From Vibrio ishigakensis (GTDB lineage: Bacteria; Pseudomonadota; Gammaproteobacteria; Enterobacterales; Vibrionaceae): 64,000 bases of DNA. The position numbers and the translations under genes were made by a program. Shown here in pieces: positions 18,089-26,456 of this stretch. Every line of letters starts with the position of its first letter. Position 1 is the stretch's first letter. The DNA lies in NCBI RefSeq assembly GCF_024347675.1, contig NZ_AP024882.1, positions 434,001 through 498,000 on the forward strand, written 5' to 3'. The notes beneath the pieces were generated by a model. It was not told the DNA's origin. It saw only the letters and a list, made by a program, of their open reading frames with translations, and did no database searches.

Positions 18089-19483
18089 TTAAGCTTGTTG
18101 ACCGATGGTATCTAGTAGGTCATCTAGAGCTGGGTCGTGCATGAAGTTCTTGATGGTCACCACAGGCAGGCCTGTTGCTTTCACCGCCCTTGTCTCAAGG
18201 CTTTCGTGGGTTACCACCACATCCGCATCACTTGGGACTTTCTCGATAGCAAAGTTCTTCACCTCAACCTCATAGCCCGCTTTCTGCAGTTTGCGTTTGA
18301 AGGTTGATGCACCCATGGCACTCGAACCCATACCCGCATCGCATGCAAAGGCTACAAATTTGATATTCTTGGCTTCAGTTGTAGCTTGAGCTGTGTTGAT
18401 TGCGCCTTCCGCTTTCATGTCTTTCATGTCAGATACAGATTTCTCGAACTCTTCTTCTGACTCTTCTTTCTTGCTCATCTTAAGGATTGCGCTTGCTACG
18501 ATGAACGAAGCGATAGTTGCTGTTGTCACACCTGCGATGGTTGCTAGGAAGCCGCCTTTTGGTGTTAGAGCTAGGTAAGAGAAGATAGAACCTGGTGATG
18601 GACCCGCTACCAAACCTGCATCAAGTAGGTTGAAGGTTGCGATACCCGTTGCGCCACCAGCAATCATTGCCAGAATCATGGTTGGCTTCATCAGCACGTA
18701 TGGGAAGTACAGCTCATGGATACCACCGAAGAAGTGAATGATGATTGCACTTGGTGCAGAACGCTTACTCAGACCTTGACCAAACTTAGCGTAAGCCAGC
18801 AGCATACCCAGACCTGGACCTGGGTTTGACGCCACCATGAAGAAGATAGATTTGCCTGTTTCAGCGGCCGCTTGTAGGCCAAGTGGGTAGTATATACCTT
18901 GGTCGATAGCGTTATTTAGGAACAGTACTTTCGCTGGTTCGTTGATAATAGCTAGCAGAGGTAAGAAACCTGTCGCAACTAGTGCCTCGATGCCAGTTTG
19001 AACGAACATGTTTGCTGCACTTACCGCTGGACCTACGATTGCGTAAGCAAACAGACACATCAGCATACCGAAAATGCCGAGAGAGAAGTTGTTTACCACC
19101 ATCTCGAAGCCTGATGGAATACGGTCTTGGATGCGCTTATCGATTTGAACAATCACCCAGCCACTCAATGGACCCATGATCATTGCGCCCACAAACATTG
19201 GGATTTCAGCTCCAGCGATAACACCCATGGTACCGATAGCACCAGCAACGGCACCACGCTTGTCACCAACAATCTGACCACCGGTATAACCAATAAGTAG
19301 CGGTAGCAAATAGGTGATCATAGGACCAACCAATTCACCAAAATATTCGTTAGGGATCCATCCAGTTGGGATAAATAAAGCGGTAATAAAGCCCCAAGCA
19401 ATAAAGGCTCCAATATTTGGCAACACCATCGCCGTCAAATGACCGCCGAAGGCTTGAACCTTAGCTCTCACATTTGTAGTCAC
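18089..19483 (-). CDS. cmtA: Mannitol-type PTS EIICB component
   Basis: The 464-residue protein has the mannitol-family EIIC membrane domain, with GGIHELYFPYVLMKP carrying the conserved GGIHE motif, and a C-terminal EIIB domain with the phosphorylated cysteine in FACDAGMGSSAMGAS. No EIIA domain is fused; it is encoded by the upstream gene, as in E. coli cmtBA. It takes up and phosphorylates mannitol or a related polyol at the inner membrane. The start codon is GTG at 19483, supported by AAGGA 7-8 nt upstream. Confidence 0.9.
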   Translation of the reverse strand: MTTNVRAKVQAFGGHLTAMVLPNIGAFIAWGFITALFIPTGWIPNEYFGELVGPMITYLLPLLIGYTGGQIVGDKRGAVAGAIGTMGVIAGAEIPMFVGAMIMGPLSGWVIVQIDKRIQDRIPSGFEMVVNNFSLGIFGMLMCLFAYAIVGPAVSAANMFVQTGIEALVATGFLPLLAIINEPAKVLFLNNAIDQGIYYPLGLQAAAETGKSIFFMVASNPGPGLGMLLAYAKFGQGLSKRSAPSAIIIHFFGGIHELYFPYVLMKPTMILAMIAGGATGIATFNLLDAGLVAGPSPGSIFSYLALTPKGGFLATIAGVTTATIASFIVASAILKMSKKEESEEEFEKSVSDMKDMKAEGAINTAQATTEAKNIKFVAFACDAGMGSSAMGASTFKRKLQKAGYEVEVKNFAIEKVPSDADVVVTHESLETRAVKATGLPVVTIKNFMHDPALDDLLDTIGQQA

Positions 19484-19510
19484 GTTATTTTCCTTATTCT
19501 GTGGTTTTTA

Positions 19511-19954
19511 TTAGTAGTTTTTTATAATATTCAGAACGTCATTCTTGGTATTGGCAGCGGCTAGCTTTTCAATATTGATTTCGTCACACAGCATTTCGCT
19601 CAAGGCTTGAATAACCTCTATATGGGTGTCGGAATCTTTAGCTGCTAGAGTAAGAAGAACGTTTGCTGGACCTAGGTCTGAGCCAAAGTCCACAGGCTTA
19701 GGGAATACATGAATACCTAAACCTGTTTTGATAACACCAGCCTCTGGGCGGGCATGAGGCATTGCTATGCCTGGGCATAGAACGTAGTAAGGACCATTTT
19801 CTTCCGTAGACTCAATGATGGCATTTGCGTAGTCAGTGGTGACATAGCCTTTATCTTCCAGATAGCGAGTGGTCTCTCGAACGGCGTCTTCCCACTGATA
19901 ATCAGTATCGGCAATAACATCAATTAGGTCGTGATCGATGTGGTCGTAAAGCAT
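19511..19954 (-). CDS. cmtB: Mannitol-type PTS EIIA component
   Basis: The 147-residue protein is an EIIA of the mannitol/fructose type with the phosphorylated histidine in CPGIAMPHARPEAGV and the downstream FPKPVDFGSDLGPANVLLTLAAKDSDTHIEVIQALSEML block. It passes phosphate from HPr to CmtA. It is the first gene of the six-gene operon. GAGGA precedes the ATG. About 80 bp upstream lies a CRP-like palindrome, in keeping with catabolite control. Confidence 0.9.
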   Translation of the reverse strand: MLYDHIDHDLIDVIADTDYQWEDAVRETTRYLEDKGYVTTDYANAIIESTEENGPYYVLCPGIAMPHARPEAGVIKTGLGIHVFPKPVDFGSDLGPANVLLTLAAKDSDTHIEVIQALSEMLCDEINIEKLAAANTKNDVLNIIKNY

Positions 19955-20461
19955 AATGTTCCTCGGTGCTTCTATGCGTTGTTGATGTAACCATTATCGA
20001 TACAAATATTTATTTGAAAAACGCGAGCATTTCGTGATGATTATCACGTAGAATATGAGGTCAATTGGTTTATTTGACGCTAGATCACAAATCATCTAAG
20101 TAATAAAATTACAATTTTTATATTTCACACAAGTCAACAAGCTAAATTTGACTAATGTCTAAATATTTGAATTTTAATAAATGAACACAAATGTGATTTG
20201 AGTCTTATTTCAATAATTGACACCTTTAATGTGTGACAAGAAGTACATTTATATTTAACGTCTCTGCGTGCGGTATCCACAAATAGAGTGATCCAGATCT
20301 CTTCTGAAAGTTTCTCTGCAGAATAATGTAACTCTTACACAACAAGTTATTCGTATTTAGGCCCTTTATTACTTCAATATTTTTAACGAAGCTACTGTCA
20401 GAGCTCTATCGATGTCAGTGCTAGTCTTACGTCGTAATCTAATCAATCGGGAAACTGTGTA
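19955..20461. promoter_or_regulatory. Long AT-rich promoter region between cmtB and the zinc-ribbon gene
   Basis: Over 500 bp between divergent genes hold no plausible ORF. Besides the CRP-like site at 20033-20048 there are TGTGA half-sites near 20192 and 20233 and an ATCACA half-site near 20093. The length suggests several activator sites or long leaders. No RNA structure was recognised. Confidence 0.4.
20033..20048. promoter_or_regulatory. CRP-like binding site upstream of cmtB
   Basis: CGTGATGATTATCACG is a perfect 16-bp palindrome that keeps the CRP core GTGA-N6-TCAC. Its centre is about 86 bp upstream of the cmtB start codon, a suitable place for catabolite activation of a PTS operon. 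Confidence 0.65.
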
Positions 20462-20665
20462 ATGTATGGAAGTGAGAAAACCCGCGCATTTTGTTGTAAT
20501 TGCAAAGAACTGACTCTGCACCATTTCACCATGTTTAGTAGCCAGAAAACCAAATCTCCGAGACAGATGGGCTTGTTAGAACGATTATTCTCAGCGGGGA
20601 ACTCCGGAGATTACAAGTGCTCAAGGTGTGGCACCTACCTGCACACACCTGACCATTTAGATTAG
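20462..20665 (+). CDS. Small zinc-ribbon protein of unknown function
   Basis: The 67-residue protein has two metal-binding-type cysteine pairs, CNC-like in AFCCNCKELTLHHF and CSRC in YKCSRCGTYLH, at the two ends of a short basic linker (SQKTKSPRQMGLLERLF). That is the pattern of a treble-clef or zinc-ribbon mini-protein. A GGGAAA stretch lies about 11 nt before the ATG. Nothing links it functionally to its neighbours. The regular cysteine spacing makes it more credible than a chance ORF. Confidence 0.6.
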   Translation: MYGSEKTRAFCCNCKELTLHHFTMFSSQKTKSPRQMGLLERLFSAGNSGDYKCSRCGTYLHTPDHLD

Positions 20666-20991
20666 CCTCCAGACAAAATAAATAGGTGCTCAACTGAGGT
20701 TTTGCACCCAAAGTGCAAACGCAAATGCTGGTCTGTATACAATGCACTGCAGAACGAGTTTGGGCTTCTTTATCAACAGCTATGACCAGTAGTTTATTTT
20801 AGAGTTAGGCACCGCTTTGTTTATGGTCTTGACCTCTAGCCACTCACCCTCTGGCACGAAGTCACTTGCACGTGTAGACAGTATTGGCTTAGTGGTGCCG
20901 CGACTTGAAGCACTCACTTCCTATAGCTCAACTTTTTGTGGGTGTGACAAGGACTCGGAGCGGCTGCGTACAGGGGACGTACGCAGTTATC
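20666..20991. other. Gap with possible gene remnant and a hairpin
   Basis: No intact gene is seen. On the minus strand a 44-codon frame beginning at a GTG right after AGGAA reads as plausible coding sequence near its end (FVPEGEWLEVKTINKAV), but it has no good ribosome spacing and may be a remnant. A perfect 8-bp stem (CTGCGTAC/GTACGCAG, 20964-20986) lies just downstream of the dipeptidase stop codon without a T-run, and may terminate or protect that transcript. Confidence 0.3.
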
Positions 20992-21699
20992 TCATATACT
21001 ACTGTCTTCAGAAGCCGAGACGCATTCTAAAAAACCAACCACGCTACCGTAAATAGCCTGTGGTTGCTCTGTCATAAAAGCCCAGTACTGGTCGCCATAC
21101 GAGAAATGCCACCATTCTCGCGAGTAATTCACGAACCCCGCTTCAGACATCACCTGCAACAACATAGCCCTGTTTTCTATGGCCTCTCTTGATAAGCCTG
21201 AAGCATTCATAGCGCACAATTCAGGAGAGACGCTGTTCCAATCTTTGAGCTCCATTCCAAAGTCTATAACTTGTCCTTTTCGGTCAACTATCTCAATGTC
21301 CACCGCACCACCGGTGCTATGTGGTGGATATAGTGTTTCGCCTGTGAGCGTTCTCGTCGGCGCTACGAGTTGGGAGGCAATATGATAGGCATCTTCATCT
21401 GACGAATGAGCCTTGCGTTGTAAAACACGCTCTAGTTGCTGCTCAAATAACTTCTCTTGGAACTCTGGAGAGCGATAACCTTCGTACAGACGAAAGCTCA
21501 AACCATCCGGTAGCGATTCCTCAGCACGCTGTAGCCTATCTAGCACACCTTGACGCACATAGTGATAACAGGCTTTGGTTTCCGGGCTCTCCGGTGGAGT
21601 GCCACATTTTATTTTTCCCTTTGCAGAGACCAACTTCTCGCCACACTCATGAACGGGTGTTGAAACCACTTCAGTGGCGGAGATGTCTATGTGCCCCAT
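20992..21699 (-). CDS. VanX/DdpX-type D-alanyl-D-alanine dipeptidase (peptidase M15D)
   Basis: Starting at the ATG at 21699, which has AAGGA 9 nt upstream, the protein is 235 residues. It shows the M15D pattern: the substrate-binding Arg76 in YEGYRSPEF, the zinc ligands His127 and Asp134 in PHSTGGAVDIEI, and the catalytic Glu195 with zinc ligand His198 in REWWHFSYGDQYW. The enzyme cleaves D-Ala-D-Ala. No van resistance genes are nearby and no signal peptide is visible, so recycling of cell-wall dipeptide in the cytoplasm, as proposed for E. coli DdpX, is likelier than glycopeptide resistance. Confidence 0.85.
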   Translation of the reverse strand: MGHIDISATEVVSTPVHECGEKLVSAKGKIKCGTPPESPETKACYHYVRQGVLDRLQRAEESLPDGLSFRLYEGYRSPEFQEKLFEQQLERVLQRKAHSSDEDAYHIASQLVAPTRTLTGETLYPPHSTGGAVDIEIVDRKGQVIDFGMELKDWNSVSPELCAMNASGLSREAIENRAMLLQVMSEAGFVNYSREWWHFSYGDQYWAFMTEQPQAIYGSVVGFLECVSASEDSSI

Positions 21700-21874
21700 G
21701 TATTCAGTTCCTTTAAACCAGCAGTCTTTCAAGCATCTTGCACTGGCATGAGCGAGAACTCAAACACGATTGAAAAGGCATCTAGACATGAGAGGCAGAA
21801 TTGGAGGCGCACCACCTTGTACCCCGACAACAACACGGTTGAGACGAGGCTATAGGTCTAATACAAAGAGCTGA

Positions 21875-22075
21875 CTAGTGAAATCTATCTAAGGGATCAT
21901 GCTGCCTGCCATTCATAACCCTCAGTTCTTTTTTTACTTCTAGATGGTTTTTAATCGCTTTTACCACTAGCGACCCAAATACTACACACGTCCAACCGAT
22001 GAAGATCCACATAATGACATCTAGCATGGATTCCGCCATCGGAAGGAACATGTTCTCCATGCCTTCCGCGTTCAT
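21875..22075 (-). CDS. Small single-span membrane protein
   Basis: The 66-residue frame has one strong membrane segment (DVIMWIFIGWTCVVFGSLVVKAI) between an acidic, Met-rich N-terminus and a charged C-terminal tail (KNHLEVKKELRVMNGRQHDPLDRFH), which fits an inner-membrane mini-protein with its tail in the cytoplasm. AAGG lies 8 nt before the ATG at 22075; an internal ATG at residue 6 is a possible alternative. No family is recognised. An overlapping frame at 21951-22139 is judged a shadow. Confidence 0.5.
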   Translation of the reverse strand: MNAEGMENMFLPMAESMLDVIMWIFIGWTCVVFGSLVVKAIKNHLEVKKELRVMNGRQHDPLDRFH

Positions 22076-22303
22076 ATTTTAAGCCTTGTTTTTTTATTTT
22101 TTGCCTGACGTTGCACGTTAAATATATGCCTAAACGCACAGCGTTTGGTTAAATTTTACACAAAGAGAATTTAGGTCACGTTTCTTGCTGATTTCCTATG
22201 AAACACAGCTCAACTATGAGGCAGTTTGCGAAAAATCTGCTTATCCATAAAATCCATGTCAAGGTGTGCTAACGTGCCACTATCTCGAGAAAGGATGCAC
22301 CTA

Positions 22304-23095
22304 ATGACACCAGAACAACTTAAGCAGTATTTAAATCGAGTCGGACTCAACGACGCACCTCAGGTTTCAGAGTCAGGGCTGACAACACTGCAAAATGCTC
22401 AACACAGACGTATTCCATTTGAGAACATGGATGTAGCAGTAGGCAAGAAGATTGAACTTAGTGAGCAAGCGATATTTGAAAAACTCATCACCAACAATCG
22501 CGGAGGCTACTGCTTTGAGGTAAATAGTCTGATGCTCAGAGCATTAGAGGCTTTCGGCTTTGAGGCTAAACCGCTTCTCGGAAGAGTACATTTAGCTGAG
22601 CAACCCTCTGGTCGCAGTCATCAAGTAAGCTTGGTTACATTAGATGGCAAAGAGTGGATCGTGGATGTTGGCTTCGGTTCCCAGACTCCGAGACAGCCCC
22701 TTCCTGTTGTGCTCAACACTGAGTTAGTAACGGATATGCAGACTTTCCGCCTCATTGAGGATGCACAGTTTGGCATTATGCTCCAGATTAAAGAGCAAGA
22801 TGCTTGGCTCAACTTGTATAGTCTAGATATGGCCCATGTCTGTTCAGGTGATATCGAGATGGGCAACCACTATACCTGTACTAGCCCAAACTCTGTCTTC
22901 ACCTATAACTGCACTGCGGCCATGCCAAACGACAAAGGCATAGTGACCTTGCTAAATAGCACCCTCAAGATCAAAACTCAGCATGAGGTACGAGAGATCA
23001 CCCTTGAGGATGAAGCGTCTTACCTTAATGCCCTTAAAGTCCACTTTGGTATAGAGTTAGATGTGGACTTCAAGGACCTTGCGAGACATTTCTAG
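22304..23095 (+). CDS. nat: Arylamine N-acetyltransferase
   Basis: The ATG at 22304 is preceded by GAGAAAGG at proper spacing; the frame is open further upstream but without support. The 263-residue protein has the complete NAT catalytic triad: Cys70 in NRGGYCFEVN, His106 in GRSHQVSLV and Asp121 in WIVDVGFG. NAT enzymes transfer acetyl from acetyl-CoA to arylamines and hydrazines in the cytoplasm. It is convergent with, and only 3 bp from, the SDR gene. Confidence 0.92.
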   Translation: MTPEQLKQYLNRVGLNDAPQVSESGLTTLQNAQHRRIPFENMDVAVGKKIELSEQAIFEKLITNNRGGYCFEVNSLMLRALEAFGFEAKPLLGRVHLAEQPSGRSHQVSLVTLDGKEWIVDVGFGSQTPRQPLPVVLNTELVTDMQTFRLIEDAQFGIMLQIKEQDAWLNLYSLDMAHVCSGDIEMGNHYTCTSPNSVFTYNCTAAMPNDKGIVTLLNSTLKIKTQHEVREITLEDEASYLNALKVHFGIELDVDFKDLARHF

Positions 23096-23098
23096 AGA

Positions 23099-23773
23099 CT
23101 ATTCAATCTCTACAGGTGGCCTAAATAGCATCTCATGCATCACAACATCATCAGGCAGCGACAGGATCGCTGCTATGGTTTTGGCCACACTCTCTGGGCT
23201 CATATATTGTGGTCTCGATTGCTCTCTAAAGTTAGTATCTGTGCCACCGGGGAATAGGGTTGAAACCTTGATTCCATGAGGCTGTGCCTCTTTCATCAAG
23301 ATGCTGCTGAATCCCGCAAAACCTTGCTTCATAGCGGTATAAACACTCATGGATTCATTGGCGCGTTTGGCAACCGTGCTCACCACGTTGATGATGGTGC
23401 CGCTCTCGTTTGGTTTCATTACCTTAAGAGCCTTTTGACAAAGAAGCGCTGGGGCTCTTAAGTTGACCGCATATTGAAAGTCGAACTCCTCCAAAGAGAA
23501 CTCATCGATCATCGCCTTTCTGGTGTTGAGTCCAGCGTTATTGATCAATACATCAAGGTGACCAAGTTGATGCACAGCCAGCTCAAACATGTCATCCAGT
23601 TCATTCGTATTAGCCAGATCTGCTGCTATCACTAAGCATTGATGCTCATTCTCTAGCTGTTGTAGTTTATCTCTGTTTCGACCCGTCGCCACAACCTTAT
23701 GGCCCTGCTTACTGAGCAGTTTCGCGAGCTCGAACCCAATACCACTGGTTGCCCCAGTCACTAGAATATTCAA
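23099..23773 (-). CDS. Short-chain dehydrogenase/reductase
   Basis: The 224-residue protein is a classical SDR: the cofactor motif TGATSGIG at residues 6-13, NNAG at about 89, a catalytic serine in VVSTVAK and the YxxxK pair in SVYTAMKQGF. The Arg in ATGRNRDKL suggests NADP(H) preference. The start codon is TTG at 23773; no in-frame ATG lies nearby. A 57-codon ORF ends 58 bp upstream on the same strand and may be cotranscribed. The substrate is unknown. Confidence 0.88.
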   Translation of the reverse strand: MNILVTGATSGIGFELAKLLSKQGHKVVATGRNRDKLQQLENEHQCLVIAADLANTNELDDMFELAVHQLGHLDVLINNAGLNTRKAMIDEFSLEEFDFQYAVNLRAPALLCQKALKVMKPNESGTIINVVSTVAKRANESMSVYTAMKQGFAGFSSILMKEAQPHGIKVSTLFPGGTDTNFREQSRPQYMSPESVAKTIAAILSLPDDVVMHEMLFRPPVEIE

Positions 23774-23831
23774 ACCATTCGTCTCTTAATTATTGGAAAG
23801 CTTCATCCTCGCACAAATGTAACTGCAAAAC

Positions 23832-24005
23832 TCAGCTACGCCCGTGCTTAGCGCTGTTTTCCTGAGAACTATCCCCATTTATGTTTAACAAGTTGTAAAC
23901 GGTCAGAATGAGATTCACTTCCCATTCAGACTTGGCGTGCAGCAAGCGCTGCTGATAATAATGACCTAGTGCGTGTGAATTGTTCGCTGTTAGTACCTTG
24001 TTCAT
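23832..24005 (-). CDS. Small 57-residue protein divergent from the sgrR-like gene
   Basis: A 57-codon frame starts at an ATG at 24005 with a good ribosome site (AGAGG, 8 nt spacing) and ends with TGA at 23832. It reads MNKVLTANNSHALGHYYQQR at the start, then LLHAKSEWEVNLILTVYNLL, a mixed polar/hydrophobic amphipathic stretch, and a polar tail. In E. coli the same position opposite sgrR holds sgrS, which encodes SgrT. This ORF has no clear similarity to the SgrT sequence I remember. It could be a small regulator or part of a dual-function RNA. Confidence 0.5.
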   Translation of the reverse strand: MNKVLTANNSHALGHYYQQRLLHAKSEWEVNLILTVYNLLNINGDSSQENSAKHGRS

Positions 24006-24040
24006 TTGCTTAGCCTCTTTGTTTAACCCATGAAAATTAT

Positions 24041-24124
24041 TACGCTAAAGTAAGAAGACAAAAACAGAGAACATTACCAACTATTCTTCCTCTATTAGGC
24101 ATATAATGGCGTTAATACGCTAAA
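24041..24124. promoter_or_regulatory. Divergent promoter region with direct repeats, sgrR side
   Basis: TACGCTAAA occurs at 24041-24049 and again at 24116-24124, bracketing the region between the 57-codon ORF and the sgrR-like gene. A TATAAT -10-like box is at 24102-24107, pointing to the regulator. The repeats are candidates for SgrR binding sites. Confidence 0.45.
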
Positions 24125-24146
24125 AAGTGTCCAAAGCAGGAAGACG

Positions 24147-25907
24147 ATGAAGTACGAACATCCCAGTTTACTCGAGATAAGACGACTACCTTATTTCTCT
24201 CGCATTGCAGCCTTGGGCAGTCATTTAGAGCTCAAAGTCACCCTGCCTGAAGTGGCAGAACTGATGATCACCAGCCCTCGTAATGCTCGAACCTTGCTCA
24301 AGCAAATGGCAGAGTCAGGATGGTTAGAGTGGACGCCAGCAATAGGCCGAAATAAACGTTCTTCGCTTTATCTCAACTACTCACAAGAAGAGCTCTCTCA
24401 TCACCTCGCTAGAACACAGATGGCATTGGGAGAGTATCAAACCGCTTTGGAGCTAGTGGATAACGATAGAAGCGTGTTTGAGAAGCTGTTGGTGACCACA
24501 TCAGGGGCTCAGATGCGCGAAGACGCAGTGCATATCCAGTTGACCTACGAGCGCAGATTCTCGCGCCTGCTTCCTCATAAACCTCAGCGCAATGGCGAAC
24601 GTTTCCTACTCAGACAGATCTATAGCTGTTTAACCAAGTGCGATAGCAATGGCTTTATCAGCCCAGATCTCGCTCATCACTGGAGCTACGACGAAGCTAA
24701 TCTGTCATGGACCTTTTTCCTAAGGCCAGGGCTTACTTTCCATGATGGGCAGGAGATAGATGCAGCTCAAGTGGCCGAGCTATTCGAAAATCTCAAGGCA
24801 GAATCTTGGTATCAAGATGAGCTGAAGCATCTGGACTCGGTCACAGCGAAAGGAAAAACCTGTTTGGTGTTCAAACTAACCAAGCCAGACCTCGGCTTAC
24901 CTGGTCTAGTCTCAGGCATCAAGTATTCGATACAGCCTGCTAAACAGCTCACCAATCCAGAAAGCATAAACGGCAGTGGCATCTTTAAGATCAAAGAGCA
25001 CTCACAACACGCGCTCACTCTGGAGGCTTATGAAAACTTCCACGGTTTTCGAGCTCTGCCAGAGACCGTCACCATCTGGTACACCCCAGAGCAAAACATT
25101 CCTTACCTACTAGAGAAGCTACGAAGTCCAGATGAAACCTCAGAGCAAGTAGCAACGGATACCAACAACCAAGAGAAAAGCATCGCTCGTATTGAAGATG
25201 GTTGCTTGGTTACCCTCTACAATGGCACAAGCAACAAGCTATCCGATGGACAGAAATCAACCTTGAACCAGTTGATTGCGGCGGTCAGAGAACCGATGCG
25301 CGAGGGGCTAAAACGAACCACACCACCGAATCGAAAACCGCCTTCAGATGCGTTTAACCTTCTACCGAGTTGGACTCGGGTATCTAAGCTAGGTTCGACG
25401 GATGAATTACTGCCAAGAGAGCTATCCATCGCCTACTTCACTCATAAAGGATTGAAGGTTTGTGCCGAGCAAATAGCCGAGATACTGGAGAAATCCGGTA
25501 CCCGATGTACGATAAATGAGTTCTCTCATGCTGAGTTGTATCAATTGGTTGAATCCGGAGAGCTTAAAGATGATCTGCTACTAACTAGCCTTAATTTTGA
25601 TGACAATCGCCCTTCTTCTATTTTCAGCTGGATGAGCTCAGACCCCTTATTGTTGGCAAGCTTAACCGAACAAGAAAAGGTATGGATACTTGAGGAATTA
25701 GATAACCTGCGCGCGCACAAAAGCTATCCGGAATACCTTAAAGGGCTAGAGTCTATCTCCACCAGCCTGATCTCATCGTTCAAGCTATTGCCACTTTTTC
25801 ATCACACCCAAACTATTCAGTTTGAAGAGATCTTCAAGGGGGTGAGTATCAATGCATGGGGTTGGCCTAGCCTGCAAGACATCTGGTATTTCGAGCCTAA
25901 AAACTAG
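24147..25907 (+). CDS. sgrR: SgrR-like transcriptional regulator with a solute-binding domain
   Basis: The 586-residue protein has the SgrR layout: an N-terminal winged-helix DNA-binding domain (residues about 1-110, with VTLPEVAELMITSPRNARTLLKQMAESGWLEW), then a domain related to oligopeptide ABC solute-binding proteins (LSWTFFLRPGLTFHDGQEIDAAQVAELFENLK). In E. coli, SgrR senses sugar-phosphate stress and activates the sgrS RNA. AGGAAG precedes the ATG. The divergent 57-codon ORF occupies the place where sgrS would be expected. The symbol marks family membership, not proven function. Confidence 0.82.
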   Translation: MKYEHPSLLEIRRLPYFSRIAALGSHLELKVTLPEVAELMITSPRNARTLLKQMAESGWLEWTPAIGRNKRSSLYLNYSQEELSHHLARTQMALGEYQTALELVDNDRSVFEKLLVTTSGAQMREDAVHIQLTYERRFSRLLPHKPQRNGERFLLRQIYSCLTKCDSNGFISPDLAHHWSYDEANLSWTFFLRPGLTFHDGQEIDAAQVAELFENLKAESWYQDELKHLDSVTAKGKTCLVFKLTKPDLGLPGLVSGIKYSIQPAKQLTNPESINGSGIFKIKEHSQHALTLEAYENFHGFRALPETVTIWYTPEQNIPYLLEKLRSPDETSEQVATDTNNQEKSIARIEDGCLVTLYNGTSNKLSDGQKSTLNQLIAAVREPMREGLKRTTPPNRKPPSDAFNLLPSWTRVSKLGSTDELLPRELSIAYFTHKGLKVCAEQIAEILEKSGTRCTINEFSHAELYQLVESGELKDDLLLTSLNFDDNRPSSIFSWMSSDPLLLASLTEQEKVWILEELDNLRAHKSYPEYLKGLESISTSLISSFKLLPLFHHTQTIQFEEIFKGVSINAWGWPSLQDIWYFEPKN

Positions 25908-25909
25908 GG

Positions 25910-26030
25910 TCTGTTGACCATTTGAGTTTGTTTTTGTAGCGAATTGTTGGGTATTTATACAAGGCAGGTACTTTTAGGTGTAGTGGTTCTACATGAAAAG
26001 TGCCTAACTCAGTAGAAAGGGCAAACAAAC
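25910..26030. repeat. Intergenic hairpin element, possible dispersed repeat
   Basis: Just after the sgrR stop is a GGGTCTGTTGACC-type end, then a hairpin at 25967-26004: a 9-bp lower stem (GGTACTTTT with GAAAAGTGCC, one G-U pair), a small internal loop, a 5-bp upper stem TGTAG/CTACA and a TGGTT loop. Its form suggests a short non-coding repeat or mobile remnant of the kind scattered through Vibrio genomes; I recall similar sequences but could not search. It may also end sgrR transcription. Confidence 0.4.
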
Positions 26031-26031
26031 G

Positions 26032-26379
26032 CTAGAAACGGCTTAAATCCAGTTCAATTGCATCTCCTAGCCAATAGGCGTGTTCGGTATGATCCTTAAG
26101 ATCATCACCGGTTACGCCATGCACCAGCACAGATAAGCCATCTCTTTCACTATCTAGCCAAGGGATCACAGCGTCAAAATCGTCTTTGGTGAAGATAAGC
26201 TGACAGCTCCATTTGGTATGGGGTCCTACGTTTCTTTGGTGCACTCGCCCTATCTGTAAGCCAAACTTATCTCCCGCTTGATGGCAGAGTTTAGTAGCGA
26301 AATCTAGGCTAATTGCATCGAAATAGACGTGAGCGTGATAGTTGACGTGTGCATTGATGGGTCTTTTCGGATTTTCCAT
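26032..26379 (-). CDS. DOPA 4,5-dioxygenase-family protein
   Basis: The 115-residue protein matches the small DOPA 4,5-dioxygenase family by its histidine motifs: NYHAHVYFD near the N-terminus, VGPHTKWSCQLIF in the middle and LVHGVTGDDLKDHTEHAYWLG near the C-terminus. Plant and fungal members open the ring of DOPA; bacterial ones are extradiol-type dioxygenases of unproven substrate. It is convergent with the sgrR-like gene. Confidence 0.85.
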   Translation of the reverse strand: MENPKRPINAHVNYHAHVYFDAISLDFATKLCHQAGDKFGLQIGRVHQRNVGPHTKWSCQLIFTKDDFDAVIPWLDSERDGLSVLVHGVTGDDLKDHTEHAYWLGDAIELDLSRF

Positions 26380-26397
26380 ATCGATTCTTTTCCTTGA

Positions 26398-26434
26398 TAG
26401 AAAAACAGGCTCGAAGATAACTCCGAGCCTGTTT
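26398..26434 (-). terminator. Rho-independent terminator of the diguanylate cyclase gene
   Basis: A perfect 11-bp stem (AAACAGGCTCG/CGAGCCTGTTT) with a 10-nt loop; on the minus strand it runs into a T-rich stretch. It follows the GGDEF gene stop at 26457. Confidence 0.85.
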
Positions 26435-26456
26435 AGTGTAGTTAGATTAACTAAGA

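Noticed and set aside
20817..21056. 79-codon plus-strand ORF near the dipeptidase gene
   Set aside because: It overlaps the end of the dipeptidase gene and has no ribosome site or recognisable motif.
20992..21699. Vancomycin-resistance gene cluster
   Set aside because: The VanX-like dipeptidase has no vanH, vanA or vanRS partners and the host is Gram-negative; cell-wall recycling is the simpler reading.
21951..22139. 62-codon minus-strand ORF overlapping the small membrane-protein gene
   Set aside because: It is the out-of-frame reading of the same DNA, with a broken hydrophobic pattern and a weaker ribosome site.
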